From assembly GCA_903847405.1 (NCBI GenBank), contig CAINDP010000138.1, positions 62,001 through 126,000 of the forward strand: a DNA stretch of 64,000 nt, given 5' to 3'. This DNA comes from an uncultured Myxococcales bacterium (GTDB taxonomy: Bacteria; Myxococcota_A; UBA9042; DTJE01). Below are positions 7,256-16,224 of the stretch, piece after piece. The position numbers and the translations under genes are program-made. The stretch's first letter is position 1; every line of letters begins with the position of its first letter. The notes beneath the pieces were generated by a model, which was not told the origin of the DNA, did no database searches, and was given only the letters and a program-made list of their open reading frames with translations.

Positions 7256-9649
7256 TCACGACGGCATTGGCGTCAACGACAGGCGGTGCAGGGCTTCGGC
7301 GTCGACCTGGGCGCGGGTCCACAGCATCGGGTGATGCTCGCACCGGCGCCAGGCGTCCAGCAGGTCGTCGAAGTGGGGGCTGGAGAACTGGCCCGACTGG
7401 CCCGGCGCGTGGATGACCAGCGAACGCGACAGGTCGGCCATGTCGATGATCTGCCGGAAGGTGGGCGCCCAGGCGCGCGTCCCGTAGGGCCGATCGGGCA
7501 TCATGGCGGTCTGGTTCGGCGTGTCCGAGTCGCCGCCGACCGGCACCGGCCCCAGGTTCAGGATGCGGTCCAGGGGCGGCTGATCGCCCAGCATGTGCGA
7601 GAAGGTGGCCCCGTGGAGGTCGCCCCAGTGCCACTGGGCGGGATCGGTGCCCAGGCGATCGCGCAGGAAGACCATCGCGGCCTTCAGGCCCGCCACCAGC
7701 AGCGCCTCGCGCCCCCCGGCTTCCCGGACCCACCAGGAGTCCGGGGTGTCCAGCAGCCGCAGCAGCACCTGGATGTCGTGCCCGTAGAACTCGTTGGTGA
7801 GGTTCACGGCCGGGTCGAACCCCAGGCCCAGCAGCCTGGATGTGAGGTCCTGGCCGAGCGCCGGTTCCAGCATGCGGCGCATGGTGGCGTGACGGGCGGC
7901 CTCGTAGACCGCGGCCGCCGCCGAGTGTTCGGTCAGGCGCCCGTCCCAGGCCCGCAACAGGTCCAGCGCGGCGCGCACGTCGGGGTCGATCGAGGTCAGG
8001 CCCTCAAGGCGCCGCACGAATTCGCGGGCCGGCAGACTGGTCACGTCGGCCTGCAGCGAGCGGCAGTCCTGCAGTCCCAGGCGGCCCCGCTCCTCGATGA
8101 ACTGGTGCACGCGGAGCGCCCGGGAACCGCTGATGAAGGTGCGGCCCAGGAAATGGGGGTAGTCGGGACCGGCGATCGACTGGTTGCAGGACACGATGTA
8201 GCCCCGGACCGGGTTCAGGGCGTGCGGCATCTGTTCGAAGGGGATGGTTCCGACCCAGTCGCCCTGGCCCGTCCAGCCCGGCGAGGGCAGATCGCCCAGG
8301 CCCGACGACCGCACGGGCAGGGTCCCGGAATTCCAGTAGCCGACATTCCCGTCCACGTCGGCGTACACGATGTTCAGAGGGGGCGTTTCGACGCAGCGCA
8401 TCGCCTCGACGAACCCGTCCCAGCCGGCCGCCCGGTTCAGCAGCAGCCACCCCCGGGCCGCCACGCAGGGCTGCAGGGCGGTGGACTGCAGCGCGAGGCG
8501 CTTGTCGATGGCGCCGAAGAGTCCCGACACCACCGGCCCGTGACGGGTGATGACCACCTCCTCGACGTGGGGCTTGCGACGGCCTCGGACGCGGATCTCC
8601 TCGCGGATGACCTCGGCGTCGGCGTACACGGGCGCGCCCGGGGCGGTTCCGGAGGGGGCGGGCACTTCGTACCGGTGGGGATTCGCCGGGTCGAAGCGCT
8701 CGACGAAGGTGTCCTCGGCGTCGGTGTGGGCCAGGGTCATGCCCCACGAGATGCGGGCGTTGTGGCCCACCAGGACCAGGGGAATGCCCGGCAGGGACAC
8801 GCCCGTGACCTCGAAGCCGCCGCCCACCAGGTGGTTTTCGTACCAGAACGACGGCAGCATCAACGGCATGTGCATGTCGTTGGCCAGGATCGCGCCGCCC
8901 GTGGTCGTGCGCTGGGGGGACAGGGCCCAGGCATTGCTGCCCATGCCCCGGGCGGCGACGGGGCCCGAACCGGGAACCATGCCGGCGGGGTCGATCCCGC
9001 GCACCTCGATGCCGTCCGGCAGGGTCGGGATTTCGCCGGGCATGGGGCCGATTTCCAGTTCGGCCGCGGCCTGGGGACCCACGGCGTCCACCAGCATGGC
9101 GCGGACGACCTCGTTGGACCAGCCGCGGCACAACTGCCAGTACATGACGCGGCCCCAGGCCATGCAGTCGTGGGGCGTCCAGGGCGTCGGACGCCACCGG
9201 GCCAGGAACAGTTCGACGGGCGCCTTGAACGCCGGGTCCGCCAGGAAGGCGTTGACGCCGTCGCAATAGGACTGCGAGACGGCCAGGATGTCCGGGGGCG
9301 CGATCGCGATGTCCTTCAGCGCGGTCCGGCTGAACCCCAGGACGCGCGACGCCCGATCGGCGGGAAGACCGCCGGGGCCCAGCAGTTCGGACAACCGGCC
9401 GTGGCCGAACCGGCGGCCCAGTTCCATCTGGGCCAGGCGGTCCTGGGCGTGGACGTACCCCTGGGCCGCGAACAGGTCGTGGGAATCCTGGGCGTACAGG
9501 TGCGGCACGCCCCACCGGTCCCGGACGACCTCGACGGGCTTGTGCAGGCAGGGCAGGTGCAGGGCGCCGTCCAGGCGCGGCAGCCGGGATCGGTCCAGGC
9601 GGACGATCGTCCGTCGGGCCAACCGCGCCAGAAGGTCAAGCACGTCCAT
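7256..9649 (-). CDS. Penicillin acylase family (Ntn-hydrolase) amidase
   Basis: A 797-residue amidohydrolase of the S45 family. ATG at 9649 follows GGAGG by 4 bases. The family's precursor is cut autocatalytically before a serine: here GMGSNAWALSP near residue 237 supplies the nucleophile, preceded by an alpha-chain region (WGVPHLYAQ, RLAQMELGRR) and followed by a beta chain with LANDMHMPLMLPSFWYE and ISWGMTLAHTDAEDTF. Substrates in the family include beta-lactams, acyl-homoserine lactones and other amides; none can be assigned here. Known members are usually exported, but no signal peptide is visible at this start, which suggests a cytoplasmic enzyme. It stands alone with its own promoter. 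Confidence 0.85.
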   Translation of the reverse strand: MDVLDLLARLARRTIVRLDRSRLPRLDGALHLPCLHKPVEVVRDRWGVPHLYAQDSHDLFAAQGYVHAQDRLAQMELGRRFGHGRLSELLGPGGLPADRASRVLGFSRTALKDIAIAPPDILAVSQSYCDGVNAFLADPAFKAPVELFLARWRPTPWTPHDCMAWGRVMYWQLCRGWSNEVVRAMLVDAVGPQAAAELEIGPMPGEIPTLPDGIEVRGIDPAGMVPGSGPVAARGMGSNAWALSPQRTTTGGAILANDMHMPLMLPSFWYENHLVGGGFEVTGVSLPGIPLVLVGHNARISWGMTLAHTDAEDTFVERFDPANPHRYEVPAPSGTAPGAPVYADAEVIREEIRVRGRRKPHVEEVVITRHGPVVSGLFGAIDKRLALQSTALQPCVAARGWLLLNRAAGWDGFVEAMRCVETPPLNIVYADVDGNVGYWNSGTLPVRSSGLGDLPSPGWTGQGDWVGTIPFEQMPHALNPVRGYIVSCNQSIAGPDYPHFLGRTFISGSRALRVHQFIEERGRLGLQDCRSLQADVTSLPAREFVRRLEGLTSIDPDVRAALDLLRAWDGRLTEHSAAAAVYEAARHATMRRMLEPALGQDLTSRLLGLGFDPAVNLTNEFYGHDIQVLLRLLDTPDSWWVREAGGREALLVAGLKAAMVFLRDRLGTDPAQWHWGDLHGATFSHMLGDQPPLDRILNLGPVPVGGDSDTPNQTAMMPDRPYGTRAWAPTFRQIIDMADLSRSLVIHAPGQSGQFSSPHFDDLLDAWRRCEHHPMLWTRAQVDAEALHRLSLTPMPS

Positions 9650-9689
9650 GAGGCCTCCGAGGTGTCGACGGGCCGGAGCGGCCGCGGGC

Positions 9690-9718
9690 ATTGTAACGCG
9701 GAAGACGCGGTGCGTCAG
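9690..9718 (-). promoter_or_regulatory. Sigma-70-type promoter for the penicillin-acylase gene
   Basis: On the minus strand CTGACG is followed after 17 bp by TACAAT, with a predicted start about 34 bases before the ATG. Confidence 0.4.
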
Positions 9719-9744
9719 AAAGGATGACGGACCGGGAGGCGCCG

Positions 9745-11562
9745 TCACGTGGGGGATTGTTCGGGCAGGCGCAGGGGTTCTTCGGCGGCAAGGCCGATGT
9801 CGCGGTCGATGTCGTCGGTACAGAAGAGGCTGGGGTCCACCTTCAGGCCCTTCACGGCCGGGATCGCGGAGGGGCGCTCGCGACCGCTGCGACGTTCGAT
9901 CTTGTACAACTTCAGCCGGAACAGGGGCAGGTTTTCGACCCGGGCGATGTTGCGCGAGTGGTGGACGATGCGGTCCATGATGTTGAGGATGTTCGCGTAC
10001 ACGATGCCGTGGATCGCGTCGTCCTGCCTGCCCAGGACCCGGTTCTGGTAGCGGTCCCGCAGCGCGTGGCTTTCCGCCCGGTAGGCTTCCCGGGCCTCCA
10101 TGACCTTCTGGGCACACTCGGCGAAGTCGGTCCGGCCGGGGTTCAGGCTTTCGACCACCATGCCCAGGATCGCGTCGACGCGCTGGTACTGCTGGACCAG
10201 CAGCGACATGCTTTCGTCGTCGAACCAGACGTGGCGATCCTCCTTGTCGTGCAGCACCTCGAACAGGGACTCCGCGTGGTCGCCGATGCGTTCGATGTCC
10301 ACGGCCGTGCGCTGGAGGTACTGCAGCAGGACGGCCTGCCGGCGCGACAGGCGGCGACGGCCCACCTGCAGCAGGTAGTCGTTGATCGCGTCCTTCAGGA
10401 GGTCGACCGACGCCTCCTCGCGGGACACGATCGACGCGGCGTCGGGGCGACGTCCCACCAGGGCGCCCATGCCCTGCCGGAACATCTTGCGGGCCAGGGA
10501 GGCCATGCGCCGCGTTTCCTGCATCACCGCCACGATGGCCATTTCGGGCGTGTCGAGGTAGTTTTCGTCGAGGTACGAACGCGGCGGCGGCCCCGAGCGG
10601 CTGGGGGTGACCCGGCGGACCAGGCGCGCGTAGGGCTCGGCAAGGGGCAGCAGCAGCAGGCCGCTGACCAACTGGACCAGCGTGTGGGCGTTGGCGATCT
10701 GGCGCACCAGGTCGCCGCCGATCCAATGGATCACTTCGACGTATGCAGGCATCATCACGGCCGCCAGCAGGGCGCCCAGGATGTTGAACAGCAGGTGGGC
10801 GTATGCGGTGCGGCGCGCCTCGATGTGCGTCCCCAGGCTGCCGAAGAGGCCCGTGATGCAGGTGCCCACGTGGGCCCCGAGCACGAGGGGGAAGATTTGC
10901 CGGATGTCCGTGAACACGCCGCCTGCCGCCAGGGCGAACAGCATGCCGATGGTGGCGCCGCTGGACTGGATGATCGCGGTGATCAGCGTGGATACCGCGA
11001 GGCCGGTCAGGATGCCCACCACGGTCGAGCCGTCGGTGCTGGTCAGGAACTCGATGAAGACGCCGGCATCCTTCAGGGGGATGATGGACTTCGACATCGT
11101 TTCCATGCCCAGGAACAGCAACCCGAAGCCCACGAGCATGGAGCCGACGTTCCGCACCCAGTCCCGGCGGCCGGCGAGGAACAGCAGGAGTCCCAGGGCG
11201 ATCGCGACGTGGCACAGGGGGCCGATCGAAAACGCGAAGATCTGCATCGAGAGCGTGGTGCCCAGGTTGATGCCCAGCACCAGGGGCATCGAGGCCCCCA
11301 GGGTGAGGAGGCCCGCGTCCACGAAGCCCACAACCATGACGATGGCGGGACCCGAGTGGACCAGGAAGCCCAGCACGCCGCCCGCGCCGTAGGACGCGAC
11401 CCGGTTGCGCGTCAGGCGGCCCAGGAGCCCCCGAAGCTTGACGCCCGCCAGGGCCTGGAGGCCGCCGGACAGGACCTTCATCCCGTACAGGAAGAGGGCC
11501 AGCCCGCCCAGCAACTGGGCCAGGATCACGAGGTAGTCGGAAATGCTTTCCGGCACATTCAT
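9745..11562 (-). CDS. Na+/phosphate cotransporter (NptA/PNaS family) with PhoU-like C-terminal domain
   Basis: A 605-residue inner-membrane transporter. Residues 1-340 hold about eight hydrophobic segments arranged as an inverted duplication typical of Na+/Pi cotransporters: LVHSGPAIVMVVGF and NLGTTLSMQ in the first half, IIQSSGATIGMLFAL and GAHVGTCITG in the second. Residues 370-570 form a PhoU-like helical domain (RTAVDIERIGDHAESL). It probably imports, or in some bacteria exports, phosphate. ATG at 11562 has no Shine-Dalgarno sequence, and a promoter is placed so that transcription would begin at the ATG. A second, unrelated phosphate system (Pit) lies at 25618-27266. Confidence 0.85.
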   Translation of the reverse strand: MNVPESISDYLVILAQLLGGLALFLYGMKVLSGGLQALAGVKLRGLLGRLTRNRVASYGAGGVLGFLVHSGPAIVMVVGFVDAGLLTLGASMPLVLGINLGTTLSMQIFAFSIGPLCHVAIALGLLLFLAGRRDWVRNVGSMLVGFGLLFLGMETMSKSIIPLKDAGVFIEFLTSTDGSTVVGILTGLAVSTLITAIIQSSGATIGMLFALAAGGVFTDIRQIFPLVLGAHVGTCITGLFGSLGTHIEARRTAYAHLLFNILGALLAAVMMPAYVEVIHWIGGDLVRQIANAHTLVQLVSGLLLLPLAEPYARLVRRVTPSRSGPPPRSYLDENYLDTPEMAIVAVMQETRRMASLARKMFRQGMGALVGRRPDAASIVSREEASVDLLKDAINDYLLQVGRRRLSRRQAVLLQYLQRTAVDIERIGDHAESLFEVLHDKEDRHVWFDDESMSLLVQQYQRVDAILGMVVESLNPGRTDFAECAQKVMEAREAYRAESHALRDRYQNRVLGRQDDAIHGIVYANILNIMDRIVHHSRNIARVENLPLFRLKLYKIERRSGRERPSAIPAVKGLKVDPSLFCTDDIDRDIGLAAEEPLRLPEQSPT

Positions 11563-11568
11563 CCCGCG

Positions 11569-11598
11569 TTTGTAATGAAAATGCCACGGAATTGTCAA
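11569..11598 (-). promoter_or_regulatory. Promoter for the Na+/Pi transporter gene, probably giving leaderless mRNA
   Basis: On the minus strand a perfect TTGACA and TACAAA are 18 bp apart. Six to seven bases after the -10 comes the ATG itself, and no ribosome-binding site lies between. Confidence 0.5.
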
Positions 11599-11650
11599 AT
11601 TCTGTTCACGCGTGGGTGACGAAGGACCGGCGCGGGCGGAAGGAGGGACC

Positions 11651-12103
11651 ATGGGTCGAGGCGATGACGGCAAGCGGGTGACGGTCCACCAGGAGGCTCC
11701 GCGCGGGGGCGGGACGTCGCTGGGAGACCTGCTGAGGAAGGCCGGGCTGGTGCCTCCCCAGGCGCCGAAGGTCGATGCGCCGCGCGAGGCGGCGCCGAAG
11801 GTTCGACCGGCGCCCCCGGTCGCCGGCGGGGACGGCGAGGCCCGGGTGACGGACCTGTCCGCATGCGGGAAGGTGGTCCTGCGCCGCGAGCGCAAGGGCC
11901 ACGGGGGACGGACGGTCACGCGGATCGAGGGTCTCGGGATGCCGCAGGAGGCCCTGGAGCGCCTGGGCCGCGAGGTCGCCAAGGCCATGGGATGCGGAGC
12001 GCGGGCCGAAGAGGATGTGGTGGTGGTCCAGGGCGAGCCCGGCGATCGCCTGGATGCCTGGCTGACCGCCCGGGGGGTCCGGAAGGTGGTTCGCGGGAAC
12101 TAG
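11651..12103 (+). CDS. SUI1/eIF1-family translation factor (YciH-like)
   Basis: A 150-residue protein with ATG at 11651 right after AGGAGGGACC. Residues 1-65 are a disordered Pro/Ala/Lys-rich tail. Residues 70-150 match the SUI1 fold of eIF1 and bacterial YciH: VVLRRERKGHGGRTVTRIEGL, then LERLGREVAKAMGCGA, VVVVQGEPGDRLDAWL and ARGVRKVV. Known members bind the small ribosomal subunit and influence start-codon choice. The family match is clear by motif order, although the sequence is divergent. It converges on the methyltransferase gene. Confidence 0.78.
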   Translation: MGRGDDGKRVTVHQEAPRGGGTSLGDLLRKAGLVPPQAPKVDAPREAAPKVRPAPPVAGGDGEARVTDLSACGKVVLRRERKGHGGRTVTRIEGLGMPQEALERLGREVAKAMGCGARAEEDVVVVQGEPGDRLDAWLTARGVRKVVRGN

Positions 12104-12123
12104 CCGCAACCGCACCCGCGACG

Positions 12124-12924
12124 TCACCGACGGACGGCCTCCACCACCAGGCGGTCGGCGTCGGGTCCGAACGGTGTGCCCATGTAGTCCCCGAAGCACT
12201 CCATCACGTCGAAGCCGGCGGCGGCCACCTCGTCCTGGACCTGGTCCGGGGACAGCCGCACCATCGAGAAGACCACGTCGTACGTCCGCAGGACCACGCC
12301 GTCCAGGATGCGAACCTCGCTGTACCGGTAGGTGATGTCGTCGATGCCCCGGCCGACGTCCGGCCGATCGAACGTCTCCTTTCGCATCTCGCGGCCATAC
12401 TGGGACAAGGGAATCGTAGTCACGAAGCGCCGTTCCGGGAGGACGCCGGAGAGGCCGGACGGCGGCGGGATGGGCGCGTCCATCCACAGGAAGCCGCCCT
12501 CCACGAGGTGCTCGTGGCACCGGGCCAGGCAGGCGGCCCGGGCTGCGGGGTCGGTCACGAGGTTGAAGGTGCTGAAGGGGATCAGGATGGCGGCGAAGCG
12601 CGTGGGAAGGCGGAACGTCGTCATGTCGGCCTTGCGGAAATGCAGGCGCGCGGCGATGTCGGGCGCCAGCAGTCGGGCACTGCGGCGGGCCTGCCGCAGC
12701 ATCGAGCTCGACAGGTCGATCCCCGTGACGTCGTATCCGGCCGCGGCCAGGAGGAGGGCCACGCGGCCCGTCCCGACTCCCAGTTCCAGGATGGGACCCC
12801 GGATTCGGTGGAATCGCAGCCGGTCCTGGTAGAGCCGGGCATCGAGGTAGTAGCACTGGTACTCGCGGTCGTACACCGCCGCCTGGCCGCCGTAGGAGCG
12901 CATGTCGTCGCTTCGTTTTGCCAT
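12124..12924 (-). CDS. Class I SAM-dependent methyltransferase, last gene of the his operon
   Basis: A 266-residue cytoplasmic methyltransferase. The SAM-binding motif I is ILELGVGTGRVALLLA (about residues 45-60), followed by an acidic motif II (YDVTGIDLS) and the segment FAAILIPFSTFNLVTD. Its ATG at 12924 overlaps the hisD stop as ATGA, so it is translated with the histidine genes. The substrate is unknown. It is not recognisable as EgtD, the histidine trimethylase. The linkage to histidine synthesis may be functional or only positional. Confidence 0.8.
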   Translation of the reverse strand: MAKRSDDMRSYGGQAAVYDREYQCYYLDARLYQDRLRFHRIRGPILELGVGTGRVALLLAAAGYDVTGIDLSSSMLRQARRSARLLAPDIAARLHFRKADMTTFRLPTRFAAILIPFSTFNLVTDPAARAACLARCHEHLVEGGFLWMDAPIPPPSGLSGVLPERRFVTTIPLSQYGREMRKETFDRPDVGRGIDDITYRYSEVRILDGVVLRTYDVVFSMVRLSPDQVQDEVAAAGFDVMECFGDYMGTPFGPDADRLVVEAVRR

Positions 12925-14195
12925 CAAGTCTTCCCGCCCGGCCGGCGGGCTTCGGCGGCGCGGGCGTGGCCTTCGAGGCCCTCCATCCGGGCCAGGCGGA
13001 CGGCGTCGTCCAGGAGCGGCTCGGGATCGTCCAGCCGCAGCCAGGTGCGGACGCGCAGGAACGTCAGGACCGACAGGCCCCCCATGGTCCGGGCCGTGCC
13101 GCCGGTCGGCAGGACGTGGTTCGGGCCGGCGCCGTAATCCCCGAAGACCTCGGCCGAGGCCGCGCCCACGAAGAGGGCCCCGTAGTGGCGCAGGCGGGCG
13201 CCCACCGCGACGGCGTCGGCCGTCTTGACCTCCAGGTGCTCGGGCGCCAGGCGGTCGCACACGTCGATGGCGGAGTCGAGGTCCGGGGCCATCACGACGA
13301 ACCCGTTGCCCAGGGCCGGGAGGGCCGTGCCCACGGTAGGCAGATCCTGGAGCCGGCGGCGAAGGGCGTCGTCGACCGCCTGGACGAAGGCCTCGTCCTC
13401 GGTGGTGACCAGGATCGGGAGGGCGTCCGGGTCGTGTTCGGCCTGGGCGATCAGGTCCGCGGCGATCACGTCCGGATCGGCGGTCCCGTCGGCCAGGACC
13501 ACCAGTTCCGAGGGGCCCGCCAGCATGTCGATGACCACCGGCCCGGAAACGAGCTGCTTGGCCGCCGTCACCCAACGATTGCCCGGGCCCACGATGGCGT
13601 CGCACGGCGGAATGGCGCCCGCGCCGTACGCCAGCGCGGCGATCGCCTGGGCCCCGCCGACGGCCAGAAGGGCCCCGGCACCGGCCACGGCGGCGGCGGC
13701 GAGGGTCGCCGGCGCGGGGCGGGGCGACGCGACCCAGATCTGTTCGACGCCCGCGACGCGGGCGGTCACGGCGGTCATCAGGACCGACGACGGCAGCGGG
13801 AAACGGCCGCCCGGGGCATAGCAGCCGGCGCGGCTCACGGGCGACACGGTATGGCCCGCCCGCCCGCCGGGCACCGGCACGTCCACGTCGCGAAGGGCCG
13901 CGCGCTGGGCCTCGGCGAAGATGCGCACCCGATCGGCGGTCCGCTCCAGGACCTCGCGGTCGGCCCGCGGCAGGGCCTCCAGCGCCGCCTGCAGATCCAC
14001 GCGGGAATGGATCAGGGGCCGGCCAGGAGCGAGGTCCCCGAGGCGCTCGGCATGGTACCGGAGCGCCGCCTCGCCTCCCTCCCGAACATCGTTGACGATC
14101 GCGGCGGCCAGTTCCAGGGTCGCCGGGTCCACGGGCGAACGCCGGAGGGCGGTCACGGTATCGGGCGTCAGGCGCCGAAGGCCTTGGAATTCCAT
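12924..14195 (-). CDS. hisD: Histidinol dehydrogenase
   Basis: Catalyses the last two oxidations, L-histidinol to histidine with two NAD+. It has 423 residues, the usual length, with ATG at 14195 seven bases after GGAGG. Characteristic segments are present: AGCYAPGGRFPLPSSVLM, PCDAIVGPGNRWVTAAK, IDMLAGPSELVVLADG, the zinc ligand region AQAEHDPDA, the catalytic APEHLEV, and a C-terminal GDYGAGPNHVLPT. It lies 20 bp behind the hisA-hisI-hisE fusion and is coupled to the methyltransferase. Confidence 0.95.
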   Translation of the reverse strand: MEFQGLRRLTPDTVTALRRSPVDPATLELAAAIVNDVREGGEAALRYHAERLGDLAPGRPLIHSRVDLQAALEALPRADREVLERTADRVRIFAEAQRAALRDVDVPVPGGRAGHTVSPVSRAGCYAPGGRFPLPSSVLMTAVTARVAGVEQIWVASPRPAPATLAAAAVAGAGALLAVGGAQAIAALAYGAGAIPPCDAIVGPGNRWVTAAKQLVSGPVVIDMLAGPSELVVLADGTADPDVIAADLIAQAEHDPDALPILVTTEDEAFVQAVDDALRRRLQDLPTVGTALPALGNGFVVMAPDLDSAIDVCDRLAPEHLEVKTADAVAVGARLRHYGALFVGAASAEVFGDYGAGPNHVLPTGGTARTMGGLSVLTFLRVRTWLRLDDPEPLLDDAVRLARMEGLEGHARAAEARRPGGKT

Positions 14196-14215
14196 GTTGT
14201 CCTCCGGAAGAATTG

Positions 14216-15472
14216 TCACGGCTTGGCATCGCCCTTGCGGCGGCTGACCTTGCGGGACCGCGCGTCCAGGACCGCCTCGACCTCGGACGGCGGCACGCCC
14301 GTGCGGGCCATCGCCACCAGGGTGAAGTACAGCACGTCCGCAGCCTCCCAGGCCACGTCCGCGGGAGTCGTGGCGTCGGCCAGTTCGCCGGCCTCCTCGA
14401 CCAGTTTCGCGCGCAGCAGCACCGGGTCGTCCAGCAGACGGCGCGTGTAGGAGCCGGCCGGCGCATCCTGGGCCCGGGCGGCCAGCGTACGGTACAGGGG
14501 CCCGATGCCCGCGTCCTCGCCGAAGCAGGTCCGCGTGCCGACGTGGCAGAAGCCCCGGCCATGCTGGCGCACGGTGAACCGCATCGCGTCCCGGTCGCAG
14601 TCCAGATCGACGCGCAGCAGGTCCTGGTGGTCGCCCGAGGTCAGGCCCTTCACCCACAGGCCCCGGGTACGCGAGTGGTAGACGCCGCGACCCGTCCGCA
14701 CGGCCTCCCGGAGGCTGTCGCGATCGGACCAGGCCAGGCCCAGGGCCACCCCCCGCTCGTCGCACACCACGGTCGCCAGCAGCCCGTCGGGACGGTCCGA
14801 GGTCAGGGGCGCGCCGATGGCGTCCGCCAGATCCAGCCTGCCCGAATACAACGCCATGCCCACCTGCGCGTCCACGCCCAGGCGGTCCAGGGCGGCGATC
14901 TCGTCCGTCGTGGTGATGCCGCCCGCAGCCGTCACCCGCACGCCGCCCGCGGCATCCCGCACGGCCTTCACGCGGTCCAGGTCGGTTCCGCCCAGGCGCC
15001 CTTCCAGTTCCACGAACGTCACCAGGAACCCGCTGACCAGATCCTTCAGTTCGGCCAGGCACCCCAGGGCATCGCGCCCCGTGCGCTCCCGCCAGCCCTT
15101 CACCACGACCTCGCCGTCCACCGCGTCCACGGCCGCAATCACGCGATCGCGGGGCAACTGCAACAGGATCTCCGGCACCGCGGCGGTGCCCAGGATGACC
15201 TTCGTCGCCCCGGCGTCCAGCCACTTGCGGGCGGTTTCGACGTCCCGGATGCCGCCGCCCACCCGGCAGGGCGCGATGGCCAGCAGGTCCCGGATGACCG
15301 CCTCGTTCGAGCCGGTCCCCAGGGCCGCGTCCAGATCGATCACCGCAATCTCGCCGGCAATACGGAATTTTTCCGCGATCGGCCGGGGATCCCCCGCGTC
15401 GATCTTCAGTTCCCGACCGCCGACCAACTGCACCGCGTGGCCATTCATCAGATCGATGGAAGGAACGATCAC
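14216..15472 (-). CDS. hisA-hisIE: Trifunctional HisA-HisI-HisE fusion protein
   Basis: A single 418-residue chain covering steps 2, 3 and 4 of histidine synthesis. Residues 1-220 are HisA (ProFAR isomerase, TIM barrel): [16 protein letters not shown] with catalytic Asp7, [22 protein letters not shown] with the second Asp near 116, and TAAGGI. Residues 226-318 are HisI (phosphoribosyl-AMP cyclohydrolase) with its Mg site DCDRDA (291-296) and zinc Cys in [11 protein letters not shown]. Residues 324-410 are HisE (phosphoribosyl-ATP pyrophosphatase) with [12 protein letters not shown] and WEAADVLYF. HisIE fusions are common; joining HisA in front of them is unusual. The GTG start at 15472 overlaps the hisF stop (GTGA). 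No internal stop or frameshift separates the parts. Confidence 0.93.
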   Translation of the reverse strand: MIVPSIDLMNGHAVQLVGGRELKIDAGDPRPIAEKFRIAGEIAVIDLDAALGTGSNEAVIRDLLAIAPCRVGGGIRDVETARKWLDAGATKVILGTAAVPEILLQLPRDRVIAAVDAVDGEVVVKGWRERTGRDALGCLAELKDLVSGFLVTFVELEGRLGGTDLDRVKAVRDAAGGVRVTAAGGITTTDEIAALDRLGVDAQVGMALYSGRLDLADAIGAPLTSDRPDGLLATVVCDERGVALGLAWSDRDSLREAVRTGRGVYHSRTRGLWVKGLTSGDHQDLLRVDLDCDRDAMRFTVRQHGRGFCHVGTRTCFGEDAGIGPLYRTLAARAQDAPAGSYTRRLLDDPVLLRAKLVEEAGELADATTPADVAWEAADVLYFTLVAMARTGVPPSEVEAVLDARSRKVSRRKGDAKP

Positions 15473-16224
15473 AGCCGCACCTCGATGCCGTGGTCCGCGA
15501 GGTACGCCTTGACCTCGCCCACGGTGGTTTCGCCGTAATGGAAGATGGACGCCGCCAGCACCGCGTCGGCGCCGGCCCGCAGTCCCTGCAGCAGGTGCTC
15601 TGCCGAATTGACGCCGCCGGACGCCACGATCGGCACGGCCACGGCGGAGGACGCCGCCGCCAGCAGGTCCAGATCGTATCCCTGCCGGGTGCCGTCCCGG
15701 TCCCAGGAGGTCAGCACGATCTCGCCGGCACCGCGCGCCACGGCCTCCCGCGCCCAGGCGATCGCGTCCATGCCGGTGCGTTCAACACCGGACGACACGA
15801 CGACCTCCCAACCCCCGCCCGGACGCGCCGCGGCGTCCAGGGCCAGGATGGCGCACTGGCGTCCGAACCGCTCGGCGATCGCGGTGATGAGGGACGGATC
15901 CCGCACGGCCGCGGTGTTCACCGCCACCTTGTCCGCGCCGGCGTCCAGGAGGCGCCGGGCATCCTCGACCGACCGCACGCCGCCGCCCACCGTCAGCGGG
16001 ATCGACAGGACGTCGCGCACGCGCCGCACGGTTTCGGCCGCGGTCTTGCGCCCCTCGGTCGTCGCCGACACGTCCAGGATGACCAGTTCGTCGGCCCCCT
16101 GGGCCTCGTAGGCCGCCGCCCGCTCGGCCGGGTCCCCCGCGTCCTGCAGCCCCTGGAACCGGATGCCCTTGACGATGCGGCCGTCCCTCACGTCCAGGCA
16201 CGGGATGATGCGGGCGGTGATCAC
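15469..16224 (-). CDS. hisF: Imidazole glycerol phosphate synthase, cyclase subunit
   Basis: The 251-residue TIM-barrel subunit that joins PRFAR with ammonia from HisH to give imidazole glycerol phosphate and AICAR. The GTG start at 16224 lies six bases after GGGAGG and overlaps the hisH stop (GTGA). Catalytic Asp residues are in [13 protein letters not shown] (near 11) and ILALDAA (near 130); the phosphate-binding LTVGGGVRS and [10 protein letters not shown] loops are intact, as is the C-terminal [14 protein letters not shown]. Confidence 0.95.
   Translation of the reverse strand: MITARIIPCLDVRDGRIVKGIRFQGLQDAGDPAERAAAYEAQGADELVILDVSATTEGRKTAAETVRRVRDVLSIPLTVGGGVRSVEDARRLLDAGADKVAVNTAAVRDPSLITAIAERFGRQCAILALDAAARPGGGWEVVVSSGVERTGMDAIAWAREAVARGAGEIVLTSWDRDGTRQGYDLDLLAAASSAVAVPIVASGGVNSAEHLLQGLRAGADAVLAASIFHYGETTVGEVKAYLADHGIEVRL

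Noticed and set aside
12124-12924. EgtD (histidine trimethylase) assignment for the his-operon methyltransferase
   Set aside because: The sequence is a generic class I methyltransferase without the EgtD domain layout; only genomic linkage suggests histidine.
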